In this document: one piece after another, positions 32,071-35,399 of the stretch
Layout: each line of letters begins with the position of its first letter
Numbering within the stretch: the first letter of the stretch is position 1
Source: Gnetum montanum
Lineage: Eukaryota; Streptophyta; Gnetopsida; Gnetales; Gnetaceae
Length of the DNA stretch: 35,399 nucleotides
Reading direction: 5' to 3'
Assembly: GCA_015680685.1 (NCBI GenBank)
Contig: MNCI01028890.1
Coordinates: 215,819 to 251,217 of the forward strand
Program-made: the position numbers and the translations under genes
The notes under the pieces: model-generated
What the model saw: only the letters and a program-made list of their open reading frames with translations
What the model was told of the DNA's origin: nothing
The model's database searches: none

Positions 32071-32895
32071 CCCCTGCACCCCAAAATTTTATTGGTTGAC
32101 ATTTTCATTTTGCATCTAGCATTTTAGCATTAGTACTTAGCATTTTGAGTGAATGAGACCGCAAAGGCACTGGTAGAGAGATAGAGTTGTGCTCTACGGT
32201 TGACCATAACCCCACTGCAGCCTTGTAGGACACCATAGCCCATGGTACACTACAACGGTCAATGTGGTAGGCACAAACATCACAGTGAATGCCAAACTTC
32301 ATGGCCTAACAACACCAAAACTATGACTATTCTCTTCACTACACATGTTGTACACCGTGTACCTTCTAAACCCCTTTTGGAGTTAACTATCCTCAATCCC
32401 CTTTGGGGTAGTTTTCTTTTTCTCTCTCTTTCTCCCTTACATTTTCTTTGCATTTTTCACATTTTGGTCTACAATTATGCTTAGGTGGTGATCCACGTGT
32501 GTTGACACTCTTGTTTTTTGTTCAAAAACATGACTATACTTAGCACTGTTCACATGGTTAACATAGTTGACACTACTTGACACTTAGCACCATTTGCATT
32601 AACATAGTTTGCACTCTGTAAGTCCCTATTCAATCAACAAGACCATTTAGGGAACCTTGTCTTTACCTCTATCAAGGCCCTCATGCGGACACGGGGTTAT
32701 GCTGTGTGCCCATTGATCCCTCGGTGTTCTAGCCATCGATGTTTTTGGTCATTATAGTACTCTCTAAACTTTGTTTCTATAAAGTTTTCATCATTTTAAT
32801 ATAAGTTTGTAGATTCATTTATTCATCACATTTTACTTTATATTTTTCTACACTTAGATCATATGCTTGCAATATTTATTTTGCATTTCAGTAAT

Positions 32896-32985
32896 AGACC
32901 CTCTAAGTCCTCATTTGGTTAGCAAGACCATTTGGGGTGCTTGTAGATCCTTCTTAAGGCCCATGGATATGCGGGTTAAACTATT
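32896..32985 (+). repeat. Extra U5-like fragment
   Basis: CTAAGTCC ... CAAGACCATTTGGGG ... AAGGCCCATGG-x-x-ATGCGGG aligns with U5 of LTR-R (from about 32618) and of LTR-L (from about 24957). It lies about 140 bases beyond LTR-R and touches the end of the minus-strand integrase. It may be a remnant of an older LTR of the same family. Confidence 0.6.
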
Positions 32986-33285
32986 CTAATGGGGATCTTT
33001 TTCTTTCCAACACTGAATTTTTCCATTGCTACACTTGCTAGGATAGTAAATGTAAATTTTGCTAGAATGGTGACTAGTGTGGATATTGTATGATCTTTCC
33101 CATTGAAATTGAAACTTATTCGAATGGGCTAAGTGAAGTAGATTAAAATAGAGGATCTTATCATAAGGTTTGAAATCAAACTTTTTGGTGTAAACATAAT
33201 CAAGAGCCTTGATGTAAGAAAGTTCTAGTTCAATGTACATCAAGGTGATTCTATAGGTTTCATTAAGAAGGTTGAGGTTATTCAA
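32986..33285 (-). pseudogene. Integrase C-terminal domain remnant
   Basis: A 99-codon open piece matches the L-N-x-L-N-E-T/D-x-x-R ... FQ-x-x-D-x-[IV]-L ... W-x-x-[PS]-Y-x-I pattern of plant gypsy integrase tails. It is the least interrupted part of this relic. Confidence 0.8.
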
Positions 33286-33779
33286 CCTTTCTTTTTGAGA
33301 AAAATCTCAGGTCATATCAAAATCCACCACATTGTCCAAGGTTTTCATTTCAAAATTAATGATAATTCATGGAACCTATCCATAAACTAGCTCCAATGAA
33401 GTGTATTTAACTATATTTTTCCATGCTATTCTAACAATTTCATAGTTAGTGACTTTCGGTTGACCATTGGCTTACAGATGATCAAAAGAAGTTAACTTAT
33501 GATTAACTTCATAAGATTTCAATAAATTCTTGAAAACCTTACCAATAAAATGCATATTATTGCTAGAGATTAAGATTTTGGGATTACAAACCTATGGAAC
33601 ATATTTTTCTAGAGGAAATTTGCTACAATGATAGATGAACAATCCTTAATAGTATCAACTTTTACAAACTTCATGCAATAATCAAGACATATAATAATGA
33701 ATGCTTTACCATTAGAGGAAGTAGAGATGGGATTGAAAATGTTAATTCTCTATATAATAAAGAGCTCTAGTGGTTGGAT

Positions 33780-33965
33780 TCACAATTTTGGTCCCTTCAT
33801 ACATGAGAACATAGTCTCCTCAAGCTGGTAGTTATCATAACAATGCATGAAGTGTTGAGTGTCATAGAACATGATGGACCAAAAATAGCCTACAAGTAAT
33901 ACCTTTATCATGGTTCCCTTTCTAGTGTAGTACCCATCACAGATACCATGATGTACATGAGCCAA
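33780..33965 (-). pseudogene. Integrase zinc-binding domain remnant
   Basis: A 61-codon open piece of the pol relic contains AHVHHG, GYFW and HCYDNYQ. In the HHCC domain the second His is Tyr and the last Cys is Tyr. Confidence 0.8.
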
Positions 33966-35032
33966 GACATCACCTTGGCACTCATTGGGAACACACTAAT
34001 TTATCAAGCCATGAAGGTATCACCAAGTAATGCCTTTCTTGGTGATAAAATTGTTGGATTTTACATTTGTTTCATCTAGGAGGGAGCTTCTAAGCCACTA
34101 GGTAATTAATAATGTCTATGTACCATGGGAATTAACATTTTATTTTGATTTGAAAATGACCTTACAAATATGTTTATCTAGAAAGTTATCAAGAAGTACA
34201 ACTTCTTCCTTGTTACCAATTTGTAACTATGACATATGATCTACCACCAGGTTCTTAGCTTCCTTGTGATCAATCATATGAAGGTTAAATTCCTACAATA
34301 GAACCAACCATCATATCACATGAGGACTAACATTTAGTTTGTTCATGAGAAACTAGATGGTACTATGATTGGTGTGAATAAAAATGTTTCACCCTAGAAC
34401 ATAATGCTTGAATTTTTGGAGTGCAAAAAAAGGTCATCAGCTCCTTTTTCATGATGATATAGTTTAACTGAGGTTCCAAAATTATTTGGCTAGCATAGTG
34501 AATGTAGTAGGGCCTTTTTTTTTCTCATTGAATTACATTAAAGAAAGCCTAATGAAAAGTTAGAAGCATCTATCATTATGGAGAATCATTGAGTCTAATT
34601 AGGACTTTGTAACATAGGGGTTTAAGTTAGCCTTTTCTTCAAACATTTGAAGGAATTCTTATAGTTCTTGCTCCACAAGAATGGTACTTTTATTTTTAAG
34701 CTTAAATAAGGGCCTAGATATTCTAGAATAATTCTAAATAAAATGGTTGTAATACCTAGTGTAGCCTAGAAAAGATCATACCTCTTTAACTATCGTAAAT
34801 ATTTATGTCATGTTCTCAATGATGTGGATCCTATCATAAATAACTTCAATTCATTTTTTAATACTTTATGATCAAGAACAATGTCCTTAGTAATCATCAA
34901 CTAGTTTTTTTTTCTAATTTAAATCTAAGTTCACATGACAATTATAACATAAGATAACTTCAAGCTAGTCCAAGGATTTCTAAAATGATTTACCATAAGT
35001 CAAAAAGTTATTCATAAAAACTTCTACACTGT

Positions 35033-35230
35033 TGATGAGTGGCGAGGTACCCCTATGTCCAACCATATGAATCACTAAGGCATTCATGTGCAATCTAGTT
35101 GAATTCCATAAACCAATAATTCTCTAGTACACTAGCTCCTCGAAGAAGTGAAATGTGTGTTGAGAATGTTCATTGTCTTCCAAATTCCACTTGTGAAGTA
35201 TAAGTATGTGGTTAAGTGCAACTGAGGTAT
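35033..35230 (-). repeat. CpG-poor repeat block, copy 2 (inverted)
   Basis: This is the reverse-complement partner of 1-181. Its minus-strand right end lies directly before the reverse transcriptase motif VEVFMNNF. It has 2 CpGs against 11 in copy 1. It could be an insertion into the reverse transcriptase region or a shared part of two related elements. Confidence 0.65.
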
Positions 35231-35399
35231 GTGATTTTGATCATTTTGTATTTTATAAGTTTAATCACCTACAAAAATCTTGAAAGATAGAGTAATTTAG
35301 GATCTAATTTATCTACTACCTATCTAGCTTAACACAAGTACCCATCTCACTTTCTTGGACACATCCTAAACACATATAGACCTATGGGATTAGCAAACA

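Larger units (their letters stand above)
31078..32758 (+). repeat. LTR-R, 3' long LTR of the gag-protease element
   Basis: This pairs with LTR-L over about 1.6 kb in the same order, with conserved palindromes, TATA box and U5. It ends CATTATAGT, as LTR-L does, but no primer site follows. The start is placed after the AAAGAGGGG tract and is approximate. Confidence 0.8.
32986..35399 (-). pseudogene. pol: Minus-strand Ty3/gypsy pol relic
   Basis: Reading leftward, reverse transcriptase survives around 35030-34985 as VEVFMNNFLTYGKSF, where active elements have FMDD. An RNase H tail lies at about 34280-34170 (AKNLVVDHMS, then LLDNFLD). Integrase starts at about 33965: AHVHHGICDGYY ... GYFWSIMFYD ... 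HCYDNYQ is the HHCC zinc domain with one His and one Cys lost. The core is INIFNPIS, then NNMHFIGKVFKNLLKSY, then ANGQPKVTN. The three catalytic acids read N, N and K where active enzymes have D, D and E. The C-terminal domain (33285-32986) reads NNLNLLNETYRITLMYIELE ... DKILYF ... FQFQWERSYNI. The N-terminal end lies outside the window. Confidence 0.85.

Overview
This window looks like a piece of intergenic, transposon-derived DNA from a large plant nuclear genome. I see no intact host gene, rRNA or tRNA gene, CRISPR array or bacterial-type feature. The sequence is AT-rich and mostly CpG-poor. No open frame is longer than 142 codons. Every coding trace I recognise belongs to long terminal repeat (LTR) retrotransposons and is broken by stop codons. 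A gymnosperm-like large genome would fit, but that is inference.

Layout. (1) 350-14781, plus strand: an old Ty3/gypsy element (E1) with a 5' LTR, a decayed tRNA-Asp primer-binding site, a gag relic, an unrecognised long reading frame (ORFx) and a 3' LTR whose upstream part is missing. A gag-like tail fragment lies at 5640-6313. A minus-strand Ty1/copia relic (about 6314-11400) interrupts the region; it keeps an initiator-Met-type primer site, the start of gag and a CCHC zinc knuckle. (2) 14790-19620, plus strand: a second copy of ORFx runs into a third, more diverged LTR of the same family. That LTR has its own tRNA-Asp primer-binding site and is followed by a second gag. (3) 20860-32760, plus strand: a Tat-like Ty3/gypsy family arranged as integrase, 3' untranslated region, long LTR, tRNA-Asn primer site, gag-protease in one frame, minisatellite, 3' untranslated region, long LTR. 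The middle LTR appears to be shared by two elements, and the right-hand element lacks reverse transcriptase and integrase. (4) 32986-35399, minus strand: the pol gene of yet another Ty3/gypsy element, with reverse transcriptase, RNase H tail and integrase recognisable but catalytically dead.

The first 181 bases and the inverted stretch 35033-35230 are copies of one repeat. The first is CpG-rich and the second has lost most of its CpGs.

The parts do not work together as a host pathway. They are nested, tandemly joined and deaminated retroelement remains. The points most worth following are the unassigned ORFx family with two copies here, the shared-LTR gag-protease element without polymerase, the palindrome- and 9-bp-repeat-rich LTRs, and the dispersed minisatellite in the non-coding part of that element.
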